Shown here: positions 38,591-50,175 of the stretch, piece by piece
How the letters are laid out: each line of letters opens with the position of its first letter
Numbering within the stretch: position 1 is the stretch's first letter
The notes under the pieces: generated by a model
The model's input: the letters and a program-made list of their open reading frames with translations, nothing else
Databases searched by the model: none
What the model was told of the DNA's origin: nothing
Assembly (NCBI RefSeq): GCF_000382165.1
Contig: NZ_KB907715.1
Span: 1 to 64,000 of the forward strand
DNA length: 64,000 nucleotides
Source: Arsukibacterium perlucidum DSM 18276
GTDB taxonomy: Bacteria; Pseudomonadota; Gammaproteobacteria; Enterobacterales; Alteromonadaceae
Reading direction: 5' to 3'
Program-made: the position numbers and the translations under genes

Positions 38591-39475
38591 TCAAACCGAT
38601 GCTATCTGACAATGCTGCAACCTTTGCTGGCTGGCCGCGACATGCTGTAAACCACTAACCCGGCCAGCCTGATAACCTGTTTCCAGCTGTTGCGGGTTCT
38701 GACAAAAGCGGCCCACAGCAAAATTAGCAGGCGGCGCTATTACTCTGACCCGGCAATCGGCAGGTGGCTGAGCAATAAAATCTAAAGCCTGATTATAACG
38801 GGCGGTCCGGCTCAGTACGGCAGTAAATAGCCAGGGGTATTGGCTAAAAAACGGCTTCATTAGTACCGGAAAGCGACTGGCGCGTTTCCGGTAGCCGCTG
38901 GGCTGTGACAACACCACGGTAATATCCCGCGCGCCCATTTCATAAGCTTTAATTACCGGAATGGCATCCGCCAGGCCACCGTCTGTCATCTGCTCACCGT
39001 CAATCCGCGGAAAGTCACGGTACATAAGTGGTATGGCACAAGACGCCGGAAACAGCTTATGCATATTGTGTTCAGTGACTTCAAAATAGCAGGCCTGGCC
39101 GGTGCTAACGCTGGTGGTTACCGCATAAAGTGGCACCCGTTGCTGTAAATAGTGAGTGACATTAAGCGGTACTTCGTCAAAAGAGGCATGCCATAACCAA
39201 CTGACATCACAAAAATGGCCGCCTTTCAGGTAGCGGCGCCAATTTATAAAATCGGCTCGCCTGGCATGGTCCAATAAAATCTGCCTGCTACGGCCGTGAT
39301 CTTCAGCTAAATAGCCAATTAAATTAGTCGAGCCGGCAGAGACGCCAATAGCAAACTGAAACGGCTGATGCTGCTGCTTAATAAAAGCGTCCAGTACGCC
39401 AGCGGCAAAGATACCGCGCATTGCACCACCTTCAACAACCAGTGCGGACGATTTAAGCTGCATATGCTTTTTCAT
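38591..39475 (-). CDS. Patatin-like phospholipase family protein
   Basis: A 294-residue cytoplasmic protein of the patatin / YjjU group. The nucleophile elbow GVSAGS and the catalytic dyad aspartate in MTDGGLADAIP are intact, and an oxyanion loop (EGGAMRGIFAAGVLDAF) precedes them. No signal peptide or membrane helix is seen. Members act as lysophospholipase or acyl hydrolase, but the substrate is not predictable. The start is the ATG at 39475 with a strong AGGAGG site; upstream in-frame codons have none. Confidence 0.9.
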   Translation of the reverse strand: MKKHMQLKSSALVVEGGAMRGIFAAGVLDAFIKQQHQPFQFAIGVSAGSTNLIGYLAEDHGRSRQILLDHARRADFINWRRYLKGGHFCDVSWLWHASFDEVPLNVTHYLQQRVPLYAVTTSVSTGQACYFEVTEHNMHKLFPASCAIPLMYRDFPRIDGEQMTDGGLADAIPVIKAYEMGARDITVVLSQPSGYRKRASRFPVLMKPFFSQYPWLFTAVLSRTARYNQALDFIAQPPADCRVRVIAPPANFAVGRFCQNPQQLETGYQAGRVSGLQHVAASQQRLQHCQIASV

Positions 39476-39672
39476 CGTACCTCCTGTTAACTTTTTGTAG
39501 CCTAACACAGCGACAACCGGAGTTATAGGTCAATTTTTGGCCAGTTTGTAAAAGTGACCTCGTCGTCTATCGGGCCCTGACTATAAATACCGTTTTAAGT
39601 AAAGCTGGTCATTGGTCTGCTTAATCTGTGTTAATCTCTATATCTTTGAACTCACTACAGTCAGAATTGTGC

Positions 39673-40689
39673 ATGGGCATTTTCGAGCGTTATTTATCAG
39701 TCTGGGTGGCATTGTGCATCATTGCCGGGGTGGCCCTTGGTAATATTTTCCCGGCGGTATTTCAGGCAATTGCCGCATTGGAATACGGCCAGATTAACCT
39801 GGTAGTGGCGGTTCTGATCTGGTTGATGATCTACCCGATGATGGTACAGATAGATTTCAGTGCTATTAAAGATGTCGGCAAAAAACCCAAGGGGTTAATC
39901 CTGACGCTGGTAATGAATTGGCTGGTTAAGCCCTTTACCATGGCTGCGCTCGGTTGGTTATTTTTTAAAGTATTCTTTGCCGGTTTAGTCGACCCGCAAT
40001 CGGCCAATGAATATATCGCCGGCATGATATTGCTGGGCGTAGCGCCCTGCACCGCTATGGTATTTGTCTGGAGTCAGCTAACCAAAGGCGATGCCAATTA
40101 CACCCTGGTACAGGTGTCGGTTAACGACATTATTATGATTTTCGCCTTTGCCCCGCTAGCGGCATTATTGCTTGGCGTTACTGATATTGAAATCCCGTGG
40201 CAAACCTTACTGTTGTCGGTAGTGCTTTATGTATTGTTACCACTGATTGCCGGGGTGCTGACCCGCCAAAAACTGAACAATGGTAGCAGTGAGCAGCGCA
40301 TTGACCGGTTTCTGGCCAAAGCCAAGCCATGGTCGATGATTGGCTTACTGGCAACCGTTTTACTGCTATTTGGCTTTCAGGCGCAAACTCTGGTAGCCAA
40401 ACCACTGATTATATTACTCATTGCCATACCACTGATCATCCAAACCTACGGTATTTTCGCTATAACCTATGCTATAGCAAAGAAAATCAAGCTGCCGCAT
40501 AACATTGCGGCGCCGGCGTGTATGATCAGTACCTCTAACTTTTTCGAGCTGGCCGTCGCCGTAGCGATTGCCTTATTTGGTTTAAACAGCGGCGCAGCAC
40601 TAGCCACCGTGGTTGGTGTACTGGTAGAAGTACCGGTAATGCTGTCGCTGGTTTGGTTCGCTAATAAAACCCGGCACTGGTTTAGCTAA
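39673..40689 (+). CDS. ACR3-family arsenite efflux transporter
   Basis: A 338-residue inner-membrane protein with ten predicted helices, starting [23 protein letters not shown] as in ACR3 permeases. The conserved cysteine of [13 protein letters not shown] (Cys126 here) and the helix [26 protein letters not shown] are diagnostic. It exports As(III), driven by the proton gradient. Unusually, no arsR or arsC lies beside it, and no clear ArsR operator is visible in the 160 bp upstream. Confidence 0.92.
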   Translation: MGIFERYLSVWVALCIIAGVALGNIFPAVFQAIAALEYGQINLVVAVLIWLMIYPMMVQIDFSAIKDVGKKPKGLILTLVMNWLVKPFTMAALGWLFFKVFFAGLVDPQSANEYIAGMILLGVAPCTAMVFVWSQLTKGDANYTLVQVSVNDIIMIFAFAPLAALLLGVTDIEIPWQTLLLSVVLYVLLPLIAGVLTRQKLNNGSSEQRIDRFLAKAKPWSMIGLLATVLLLFGFQAQTLVAKPLIILLIAIPLIIQTYGIFAITYAIAKKIKLPHNIAAPACMISTSNFFELAVAVAIALFGLNSGAALATVVGVLVEVPVMLSLVWFANKTRHWFS

Positions 40690-40734
40690 ATCACTTGGCT
40701 GAGATATTAATACTGGCATCTACAGGGAGGCACT

Positions 40735-41691
40735 ATGATCCGCTTATTTACTATTGACCAGAGCATTATCCGGGAAATTCCGGTTAGCAGGGATGCTGAT
40801 GATCTGGAGCTGATGCGCACTGCTCACTGGATAGATGCCCATGAACCTACCGAACCGGAACGTGAGCTGCTCAGTACCTTACTCAGTGTTGAATTGCCTG
40901 AGTCTGATGATGTCGAGGAAATTGAAGCCTCAGCCCGTTGTTTTGTCGATCAGGCCGGAATTCATGTGCACTCACTGTTTCTGGCGCCGCAAGAAGGGCG
41001 CCATGTTACGGTAACGGTTGCCTGTATTTTACAGGATCAGCGCCTGATCACTATCCGGGAAGACGAAATTGCTGACTTTCGTCTGCTCAGACTGCGGGCG
41101 CGCCGTGGCCAGGTTAGCTGCTCTGATCCAGCCGGGCTGCTGGTAACGATTCTGGAACAAAAAGTAGAGAATCATGCCGATACGGTGGAAGACTTACATC
41201 GCCAGCTGGAACAGGTAAGCCATCTGGTCTTGGAAGAGAAAGACTCAGAACTCTACCAGGCCATTAGCAAAATGGCGCGGCTGGAAGACAGTAACGGTAA
41301 AATCCGCTTATGCTTAATGGATACTCAGCGCGATATTTCTTTTTTGCTGCGTAATCTGAAAGGCCGGCCAGCCCACGAAGAAACCCTGCGCGAAATTATG
41401 CGTGACGTAGAAACCCTGATGTCACACACCACTTTTCTGTTTGATAAAATCAACTTTCTGATGGACTCTACCCAGGGTTTCATTAACATTCGTCAAAACC
41501 AGATCATTAAAACTTTCTCCATAGCCGCTGTAGTATTTTTACCGCCAACCCTGGTGGCCAGTGCCTATGGCATGAACTTCAGCCATATGCCTGAACTGCA
41601 GTGGCTGCTGGGCTATCCATGGGCATTAGGCCTGATGCTGCTATCCGGCTTTGCCCCCTACTGGTTTTTTAAACGCAAGGGCTGGCTGTAA
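40735..41691 (+). CDS. corA: Magnesium/cobalt transporter CorA
   Basis: A 318-residue CorA (E. coli 316): large N-terminal cytoplasmic funnel domain, then two C-terminal helices. The selectivity motif Gly279-Met280-Asn281 (SAYGMNF) lies at the end of TM1, followed by a short loop with MPELQW and TM2, ending FKRKGWL as in E. coli. An AGGGAGG ribosome site precedes the ATG. Confidence 0.97.
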   Translation: MIRLFTIDQSIIREIPVSRDADDLELMRTAHWIDAHEPTEPERELLSTLLSVELPESDDVEEIEASARCFVDQAGIHVHSLFLAPQEGRHVTVTVACILQDQRLITIREDEIADFRLLRLRARRGQVSCSDPAGLLVTILEQKVENHADTVEDLHRQLEQVSHLVLEEKDSELYQAISKMARLEDSNGKIRLCLMDTQRDISFLLRNLKGRPAHEETLREIMRDVETLMSHTTFLFDKINFLMDSTQGFINIRQNQIIKTFSIAAVVFLPPTLVASAYGMNFSHMPELQWLLGYPWALGLMLLSGFAPYWFFKRKGWL

Positions 41692-41731
41692 CAGCCTGGT
41701 CGTAACAGCCTGGTTATAGCAGCCTGGTTAT
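41690..41731 (+). repeat. Three 14-bp tandem repeats after corA
   Basis: AACAGCCTGGTCGT, AACAGCCTGGTTAT and AGCAGCCTGGTTAT follow each other directly, starting within the corA stop codon. They differ at one to three positions each. They may reflect replication slippage. Confidence 0.9.
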
Positions 41732-41732
41732 A

Positions 41733-41770
41733 AAAGCCAATCATAACAGCAGCGAATGGCTTGGCTTTTT
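41733..41770 (+). terminator. Terminator after corA
   Basis: AAAGCCAA (41733-41740) can pair with TTGGCTTT (41761-41768), with a 20-nt loop and trailing T residues. An alternative pairing uses the AATGGC just before. Confidence 0.6.
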
Positions 41771-41822
41771 AGCAGGCAGCGCTTAAGGTAGTACTACTAC
41801 ATAGCCACTATCCGGAACTCTT

Positions 41823-43142
41823 ATGCGACTGTCATTGCTTAGCCTGTCAATACTGCCCTTTTTATATGCGCCACTGGCTATCGCCGAGCAGCGGCCTGAG
41901 CTGGCACAAAACATTCAGAACGTTATGCCAAAGGTCATCGACTGGCGGCGTGATATTCACCAGCACCCGGAGTTATCAAACCGGGAATTTCGCACCGCCG
42001 CCAAAGTAGCAGCGCATTTAGAGCAGCTTGGTCTGGAAGTCCGCACCGGTATCGCCCATACCGGGGTGGTAGGCATTTTAAAAGGTGCCAAGCCCGGCCC
42101 GGTGGTTGCCCTGCGGGCCGATATGGATGCCTTGCCGGTAACCGAGCAAACAGGGTTACCTTTTGCATCCAAGGTTGTCAGCGAATTTAATGGCCAGCAA
42201 ACCGGCGTGATGCATGCCTGCGGCCACGATGCTCATGTCGCGATGTTAATGGGTGCGGCTGAAGTACTTAGCCAGCAACAAGCTGAGCTTGCAGGCACTA
42301 TTATGTTTATCTTTCAGCCGGCTGAAGAAGGCCCGCCAGCAGGTGAAGAAGGTGGCGCCAAAATGATGCTGGCCGAGGGCTTATTTGCTAACCCTACCCC
42401 TACGGCTATTTTTGGTTTGCATGTCTGGCCGGGTGAGCCGGGGCAGCTGCTGGTAAAAACAGAAGGCATTATGGCGGCCGCTGACAGCTTTCAGATAACC
42501 GTTAAAGGAAAACAGGTGCATGGCTCGTCTCCCTGGCGCGGCATAGACCCGATTAACGTTACCGGCCAGCTGATCAATGCCATTAACCTGATACCGGCAC
42601 GACAAATTGATGTTACTTTGGCACCGGCCGTAGTGTCGTTTGGTCAGGTACATGGTGGCATCCGCTGGAATATTATCCCGGATGACGTCAAATTAGAGGG
42701 TACTATCCGCACCTTTGACAGCGGGATGCGCGAAGATTTAATCGCCCGGATGGCGCATACCAGCGAACATATTGCCAAAGCCAGCGGCGCAGAAGCGCAT
42801 TTTCATGTCCATAACTTTGCTGCAGTAACCTGGAACGATCCGGCCCTGACCGACTGGGCCATGCCAAGCCTTAAATGGGCCGCCGCAGCTAACGGCGTTG
42901 CGCCAATTAAACCTATTACCGGCGCTGAAGATTTCTCGTTTTATCAGCAGCAAATTCCCGGGGTATTTTTCTTTTTAGGCATTTCACCCGATAACACTCC
43001 GCTTAACGAGGTGCCACCTAACCACTCACCGATGTTTGATGTTAACGAAGACGCGCTGATAACCGGCGTACGGGCGCTAACCGGCCTGGCCCTGGATTAC
43101 CTGGCAGCACCGCCGCAGCAGGCAGCTCAGGAGGTAAAATGA
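41823..43142 (+). CDS. Exported M20-family amidohydrolase
   Basis: A 439-residue hydrolase with a signal peptide (LSLLSLSILPFLYAPLAIA), so it acts in the periplasm. The M20D layout is clear: DIHQHPELSNREF, the metal-binding HACGHDAHVAML (131-142), FQPAEEGPPAGEEGG with the catalytic glutamate, HGSSPWRGIDP in the dimerisation domain and the final HSPMFDVNEDAL. Family members hydrolyse N-acyl amino acids, hippurate or similar amides. It overlaps tag by 4 nt (ATGA). Confidence 0.93.
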   Translation: MRLSLLSLSILPFLYAPLAIAEQRPELAQNIQNVMPKVIDWRRDIHQHPELSNREFRTAAKVAAHLEQLGLEVRTGIAHTGVVGILKGAKPGPVVALRADMDALPVTEQTGLPFASKVVSEFNGQQTGVMHACGHDAHVAMLMGAAEVLSQQQAELAGTIMFIFQPAEEGPPAGEEGGAKMMLAEGLFANPTPTAIFGLHVWPGEPGQLLVKTEGIMAAADSFQITVKGKQVHGSSPWRGIDPINVTGQLINAINLIPARQIDVTLAPAVVSFGQVHGGIRWNIIPDDVKLEGTIRTFDSGMREDLIARMAHTSEHIAKASGAEAHFHVHNFAAVTWNDPALTDWAMPSLKWAAAANGVAPIKPITGAEDFSFYQQQIPGVFFFLGISPDNTPLNEVPPNHSPMFDVNEDALITGVRALTGLALDYLAAPPQQAAQEVK

Positions 43143-43720
43143 GCAAGGATTTATGCCGTTGTAGCTGGGTTGATTTAAGCAAACCAGATTATGTCGCCTA
43201 CCATGATACCGAATGGGGCGTGCCGGTATATGACGATAATAAGCTGTTTGAGTTTTTAACGCTGGAAGCGGCGCAGGCAGGCCTTAGCTGGTATACGGTA
43301 CTCAAAAAACGCGACAATTACCGGGCCGCCTTTGCCAATTTTGACCCATTGCAGGTGGCGGCCTTTGATGATGCCAAAGCCGCTGAATTATTGCAAAACC
43401 CGGGGATTATCCGTAACCGCCTGAAAATAGCGGCCGCTATCAACAACGCTACCCGCTTTCTGGAAATTCAGGCCAGGTTTGGTAGCTTCAGCGAATATCA
43501 GTGGCGCTTTGTCGATGGCAGGCCGCAGCAAAACAGCATAGCTGGCCCGGCCGACTTCCGTGCCACCAGCCCGGAGTCGGATGCCTTTAGTAAAGATTTA
43601 AAGCAACGCGGCTTTAAGTTTGTTGGCTCAACCATAATTTACGCCCATATGCAGGCTTGCGGTATGGTTAATGATCATCACCTTAACTGTTTTCGCCACA
43701 CACAGCTCACCGCGCTATAA
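43139..43720 (+). CDS. tag: DNA-3-methyladenine glycosylase I
   Basis: Tag removes 3-methyladenine from alkylated DNA in base excision repair. The 193-residue product (E. coli 187) has the N-terminal RCSWVDLSKPDYVAYHDTEWGVP segment, LFEFLTLEAAQAGLSW with the catalytic glutamate, and zinc ligands from Cys near the start and His/Cys of VNDHHLNCFRH. It is coupled to the amidohydrolase gene by an ATGA overlap and an AGGAGG ribosome site inside that gene. Confidence 0.95.
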   Translation: MSKDLCRCSWVDLSKPDYVAYHDTEWGVPVYDDNKLFEFLTLEAAQAGLSWYTVLKKRDNYRAAFANFDPLQVAAFDDAKAAELLQNPGIIRNRLKIAAAINNATRFLEIQARFGSFSEYQWRFVDGRPQQNSIAGPADFRATSPESDAFSKDLKQRGFKFVGSTIIYAHMQACGMVNDHHLNCFRHTQLTAL

Positions 43721-43920
43721 CCCAATACCACAACAGAGCGCAGTACAGTCCCGACGATTATCGACAGCAGTACATAAACGGCAAAACTTTTAATTATGCC
43801 GTAGCGATACCAAACAGTTTTTTCCGCTTAATACAATGCTTTACAGTGCTTTAAATTCGCATTTTAGCTGCTGTGCACTATGCTAAGGCAACAAGCAGAG
43901 TTAATTAAGGTAGTAACAAT

Positions 43921-45372
43921 ATGAGTGCTGCAAACCGGCCAAAAGTTGCCCAATTAACAGAGCAACTGGCAAAAAGTGAACTACCCGCTATTACCTCCAT
44001 GGCTAACACTCTGGATAAATTTGCTAACGATGATGTATCGTCTATTCCGCAGTTAAGCCAGGCTATATTGCATGATCTGGCGTTATCTTCCTGCTTGTTA
44101 AAAGTGGCAAACACTACCAGCCATGCGGCGGTACGCCGGGTTAATACTGTGTCGCGCGCGGCGATAGTGCTGGGGATCCAGGCAGTAAAAAACATTTGTC
44201 TGACATCGAAAATTCTGGAAGCACTACTGCAGTCAAAAAACCTGTCGCCGCCAGTATATGAACGGCTGTTAATGCTAATGGCCAACGCTTTCTATGCGGG
44301 TTTACTGGCTCGAATGATGTTACCTGAACATCACGAAGATACCAAAGAGGAAGTCTATCTGGCGGCTATGCTGTATCACATCGGTGAAACCGCGTTCTGG
44401 AGCATTAACTCACCACTAAGCGAACAACTTATCCGTCAGGCCAGCGCCCTGCCGCCGGCAGAGTTCAACCAGTATTGCCGTGATGAAATTGGAGTGAGTT
44501 TTGATGAACTGAGCATTGGGCTGGTCCGGACCTGGAACCTCGGAGACTTGTTGCTCAAAGCACTGGACGAGCCCCAAAGCCGCACTGTAGAAATGCAGGC
44601 AATTAGTCTGGCAAACCAACTAAGCGCAGCCATTCATACCCCGCCCCGCAATAAAGCAGATTTTACCCGGTTATTGCAGGATGTTGCCCGTTTAATGAAA
44701 ATCGAGCCAAAGCAACTAAAAGAGCGGATTAAACATACACGGCAGCAGGCGCTTGACCTGTTACATTCTTATGGCGCTGACGTGCTGTTAAGCCATATTC
44801 GTAACCTGCCTACCGAAGCTGATTTTATTGATACTGCACCACTGAGCGTACCGGTAAGTCGCGACACAGCGCTATTGCAACTGACCCAACAATTACAGCA
44901 GCTGACATTACGCCGTTGCAATATTAATGAACTGCTTAGCCTGGTTCTGCAACAGACAGCCGCCATTTTTGCCTTTGACAGCTGTGCATTTTGGATCCTT
45001 TCTACAGATAAAAGCCGGCTGGAATCGCGTTCTGCATACGACAGTGAAGGCACCCAAAATACTGCCCGCCGCTCAGTCAGCATTGCTCCGGACCAGAATT
45101 TATTCAGTCTGACCGTAAAGCAAGCGCAACCCTTGCTGATTAATGACCGGAATCAGCCGCAGTGGCGCAATTACCTTGATGAGCAAATGGACCGGCTGCT
45201 GCAACGTGGCGCTATGGCCGTTACGGTAGTTAAAATTCATGACAAAATAATAGGCGTTATCAGCGCTCAGCGTTTAAAAAGCGCTAAGCATATTGACGAT
45301 GATGACTACCGCCAGTTCTGTTTTATTTGCGACCATCTGAATATGTGTCTGAGTCTGAACGCAGCGCGCTGA
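43921..45372 (+). CDS. HDOD domain protein with C-terminal GAF domain
   Basis: A 483-residue cytoplasmic protein. Residues about 15-215 form an HDOD domain (LPAITSMANTLDKFANDDVSSIPQLSQAILHDLALSSCLLKVAN, AIVLGIQAVKNICLT, LAAMLYHIGETAF), a degenerate HD fold without the metal-binding HD pair. Residues about 320-480 form a GAF domain (LLSLVLQQTAAIFAFDSCAFWIL ... VISAQRL). Such proteins are signalling adapters, often linked to cyclic-di-GMP or chemotaxis. Neighbours give no clear partner. Confidence 0.85.
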   Translation: MSAANRPKVAQLTEQLAKSELPAITSMANTLDKFANDDVSSIPQLSQAILHDLALSSCLLKVANTTSHAAVRRVNTVSRAAIVLGIQAVKNICLTSKILEALLQSKNLSPPVYERLLMLMANAFYAGLLARMMLPEHHEDTKEEVYLAAMLYHIGETAFWSINSPLSEQLIRQASALPPAEFNQYCRDEIGVSFDELSIGLVRTWNLGDLLLKALDEPQSRTVEMQAISLANQLSAAIHTPPRNKADFTRLLQDVARLMKIEPKQLKERIKHTRQQALDLLHSYGADVLLSHIRNLPTEADFIDTAPLSVPVSRDTALLQLTQQLQQLTLRRCNINELLSLVLQQTAAIFAFDSCAFWILSTDKSRLESRSAYDSEGTQNTARRSVSIAPDQNLFSLTVKQAQPLLINDRNQPQWRNYLDEQMDRLLQRGAMAVTVVKIHDKIIGVISAQRLKSAKHIDDDDYRQFCFICDHLNMCLSLNAAR

Positions 45373-45399
45373 ATGATCATTCGACTCTGCGCACGATAA

Positions 45400-47625
45400 T
45401 CAGAACCTGGTGCGTAGTTCAATGCCCAAAACCCGGGGTTCATTTATCATGCCGGTCAGGTTGTTGAAGTCGATACCGCCGATCAATGCAGTCTGATCGG
45501 TCAGGTTGCGGGCGAAAAGTGCCAGGTCATAGCGGTCGTTTTGCCAGGAGTATCCCAGCCGCAGGCTGCCTTCAAGCAGCGAACTGGTGCGATATTCAAG
45601 TGATTGATATAGAAAGAAGTTCATACCACTGCGCCAGGCCCAGTCATTTTGCATATAAGCCTTGCCTGAACCAAAATCAGTTTCGTAGCGCAGGTTTAGC
45701 TGCCCTATCCAACGGGGAGCGTACGGTAAAGGATTACCATCGATCCATGCCAAACGCACGCCATCAACCATCACCACAGGGTCTACCACTGTACAGGGCG
45801 CGCCGCACACTCTCACCAGCAGGCTGCTGTCCCGGATAGCGGTATGGTTGTAACTTAAACCACCAGCAAGGCTCCAGTTGCTGCCCAACCGCGCGGCAAA
45901 GTCAACTTCCACCCCCTGGCCCTCGGCCCGCTGGGCATTAAGCAGCCGGGCGACATTACCACTGCCGCCGACCGCGGTAAGCTGCGGTGCATCAAGCCGA
46001 AAACTAAACACAGTCAGGGCATAGCGCAAGCGGCGGTCAGCCGATTCAGCCTTAAGCCCGGCTTCGACTGACCGTACTGTTTCTGAAGTAGCCTGTGATA
46101 TTGAATCGGTAAACATCACCCGCCCCTGGAAGCTGGGAGCCCGAAATCCTTCAGCCAGCCGCAGGAACGCATTATGTTGCTCATTAACCCGCCATAAGGC
46201 ACTGAGATCCCAGCTAAGATGTGACGCATCGCTGGTAGCACGCACAGGCAGCAACGGGGCGCCACCACCTGGCGATTGTGGCCTTTCAGCACTGAACTGT
46301 TTGCGATCACGGGTTTCACGCAGCCCGGCACGTAACTGCCAGCGTTCGTTAACGGCATAACCAACTGAAGCGAAGGCAGCCAATGCCTGGTTGTCCTGCC
46401 GGATCACAGCATAACCATTTTGCACACCGCCAGCAGTGGTGCTGTAGTTGAAATTCTCTGCCTTTTGTCCCTCGTCAAACCAGAATAGCCCGGCTTGCCA
46501 GTCGAATTGACCGGCAGCGTTTGAAGCCAACCTTAGCTCCTGGCTAAATTGTCCATGCCTTGGCAGGCCCGCAGCAGTCTCAGAGTCAAACGGAATAAAA
46601 CCCGGCCCCATCGGCTGGGCATAGCTGGCGCCAAAACCACCATCAATATCGCCACGGCTAAATACATCCGCAGTTTCAAACGCGGTAATCGCATGCAGGT
46701 CAAAGTGCGCCAATGGCCATACCAGGCGTAAACTGGCACCAGAATGCTCAAGCTCCTGCACGTTTTGGCCGTCCTGAGACGCGCGATCAGCCCGGAAGCC
46801 AGCAACAAACCGGTTGCTACCAGGCTCGATGATATTCGCCCGAAACAAGTGCGCAGAACCATCAAGCTTGCGGCCATGCAGCTTAAACAGAGATTCAAAG
46901 CCATCCTTACCCTGATAACGCAACTGCAGGCGCATGGCTGAATCCCGGTAACCGTCAAAGCCCGTTTCAGGGCCGGCAAATTCATTTTCCACCCAATCAT
47001 CGCGCTGTTGGCTAAGAACTGATAAGCGGGCCGACCAACCGCGTCCTAAAGCACCGCCAACAGCCGCCTCAAGATTCCGGGTCTGATAGCTACCAACTCC
47101 CAATCGGGCAAAGCCCTCAAAGGCCTCAGTTGGCTGAACCGAGGTAAACTTGACCACGCCCGCAGGTGTATTGCGACCAAACAGCGTTCCCTGAGGCCCG
47201 CGGGCAACCTCCAACTGGGCAAGGTCAAACATTGGAAACCCTTTGAGGATAGGACTCTCCAGTAATACCTCGTCGTACAGCAATGAGACAGGTTGTGATG
47301 CATAGATATCAAAACTGGTATTACCAATGCCACGCAGATAGAAACGCGGGAAGGTGCGGCCAAACGACGATTCAACCTGCAGGCTTGGCAGGCGGGAGGT
47401 TAATGACCGCATATCTTCGCCGGCGGTGTTTAGTGCTGACAGCGAGTTACCGCGTAACACGGTAGTGGCTATCGGCACATCGAGAATGTTTTCTACCCGG
47501 CGCTGTACCGTAACTTCAATCAGCATCAGCTGTTCAAGGTCAAGATCAAACAGCGACAGGCTATCGTCGGCAGCGGTGGGATACGCGGCGCATACCAAAG
47601 CAATAAATAGCGGCGAACTACGCAT
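45400..47625 (-). CDS. TonB-dependent receptor (YfiR-cluster type)
   Basis: A 741-residue outer-membrane receptor. Signal peptide (SSPLFIALVCAAYPTA), the short leader LFDLDLEQLMLIEVTVQRR typical of receptors encoded near YfiR-like proteins, a plug domain (VPIATTVLRGNSL, FYLRGIGN, PQGTLFGRNTPAGVVKF) and a 22-stranded barrel ending with a C-terminal phenylalanine (LGIELRTRF). The substrate is unknown. It is divergent from a YfiR-like gene and a histidine kinase. The ATG at 47625 follows AAGGAGC. Confidence 0.93.
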   Translation of the reverse strand: MRSSPLFIALVCAAYPTAADDSLSLFDLDLEQLMLIEVTVQRRVENILDVPIATTVLRGNSLSALNTAGEDMRSLTSRLPSLQVESSFGRTFPRFYLRGIGNTSFDIYASQPVSLLYDEVLLESPILKGFPMFDLAQLEVARGPQGTLFGRNTPAGVVKFTSVQPTEAFEGFARLGVGSYQTRNLEAAVGGALGRGWSARLSVLSQQRDDWVENEFAGPETGFDGYRDSAMRLQLRYQGKDGFESLFKLHGRKLDGSAHLFRANIIEPGSNRFVAGFRADRASQDGQNVQELEHSGASLRLVWPLAHFDLHAITAFETADVFSRGDIDGGFGASYAQPMGPGFIPFDSETAAGLPRHGQFSQELRLASNAAGQFDWQAGLFWFDEGQKAENFNYSTTAGGVQNGYAVIRQDNQALAAFASVGYAVNERWQLRAGLRETRDRKQFSAERPQSPGGGAPLLPVRATSDASHLSWDLSALWRVNEQHNAFLRLAEGFRAPSFQGRVMFTDSISQATSETVRSVEAGLKAESADRRLRYALTVFSFRLDAPQLTAVGGSGNVARLLNAQRAEGQGVEVDFAARLGSNWSLAGGLSYNHTAIRDSSLLVRVCGAPCTVVDPVVMVDGVRLAWIDGNPLPYAPRWIGQLNLRYETDFGSGKAYMQNDWAWRSGMNFFLYQSLEYRTSSLLEGSLRLGYSWQNDRYDLALFARNLTDQTALIGGIDFNNLTGMINEPRVLGIELRTRF

Positions 47626-48012
47626 CAAGAAATGCTCCTTTGCTGCAGCAGTGCGTTGATAAATAACCAACAACATTTGCGGCGGCGCGCTGAAATCAGT
47701 TAAGTATATTCAATAAAAAAGTCCCCCCGGATGTAAAACGAAGGACTATACAATTATGTAAATATTATGAAACTGTTATGACAAAACAAGTTGTGCTGCT
47801 CATGTTCACTCTTTGGTATCAATTTAATCAAAGCACCAACTGAGAATAGTCGCTTTTTTTAAATACGTCGAAATTAATTTTTATACGTAATTGAATCCTT
47901 TTTCCTCTGGCTAACTTGACTTTATTCTTTGCAGAATATGCTGAAAGTGCTATACATTTATAAATGCTAAAAAGCTGATAATGTTAACTCACCTCATCTA
48001 AATGGAAACCCT
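47626..48012. other. Intergenic region between TonB receptor and YfiR-like gene
   Basis: This 387-bp AT-rich divergent spacer has no supported gene. A candidate promoter for the YfiR-kinase unit is TTGCAG (47929-47934) and TATACA (47951-47956), 16 bp apart. No phased Pho repeats are seen. Confidence 0.5.
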
Positions 48013-48557
48013 GTGAGCTTATTGCGCACTCTGAAATTGGCACCAGTATTTGCCGCAGTGCTTAGCAGCGTTGTGCTTGCGGCCGAGCAAAAACTGGCTG
48101 TAGATGAAGAAAAGTACGCGATGTTGCAGGCGGCTTATCTTTTTAATATTGCCAAGTTTATAAGTTGGCCTGAACATCAGCAAAAACAGCCCTTTCGGCT
48201 ATGTTTACTTGGTGAACATACCAGTAAACTCTACCCATACTTCAGCAAAGCCTTTGAGAAACGGCCGCTGGGACAGCGCCAGATAGAAGTGCATCCGCTG
48301 GCCGCTGACAGCGAACTACCAAGCTGCCAGCTGGTTTATCTTACGTCTGATTCACCATTGCCACTGCTGGTAATAAAGCCAGACATCCTGCGCGTCACAG
48401 CGCCTGGCGTTGCCGTAACTGGCTCAGTACTGTTTGATTTAAGTATGGAGGCTGGCAGGATCATTATTTATCATAACCAGGCAGCGCAAGCTGAGTTTCA
48501 GCTGCCAATCAACACTGCCTTGTTGCGCGTTACCCGGCCTTTGCCCGGAGGAATACC

Positions 48558-48561
<4 letters not shown>
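48013..48561 (+). CDS. YfiR-family (DUF4154) periplasmic protein
   Basis: A 182-residue exported protein (signal peptide TLKLAPVFAAVLSSVVLA) of the YfiR/DUF4154 family: YAMLQAAYLFNIAKFISWPEH near 37-57, FRLCLLGEH, CQLVYLT and ALLRVTRPL near the end. YfiR in Pseudomonas is a periplasmic repressor of the cyclase YfiN. Here the next gene is a histidine kinase, overlapped by 4 nt, so it probably controls that kinase. GTG start with GGAAA 5 nt upstream. Confidence 0.88.
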
Positions 48562-50164
<1,603 letters not shown>

Positions 50165-50175
50165 TATAGCAGTTG

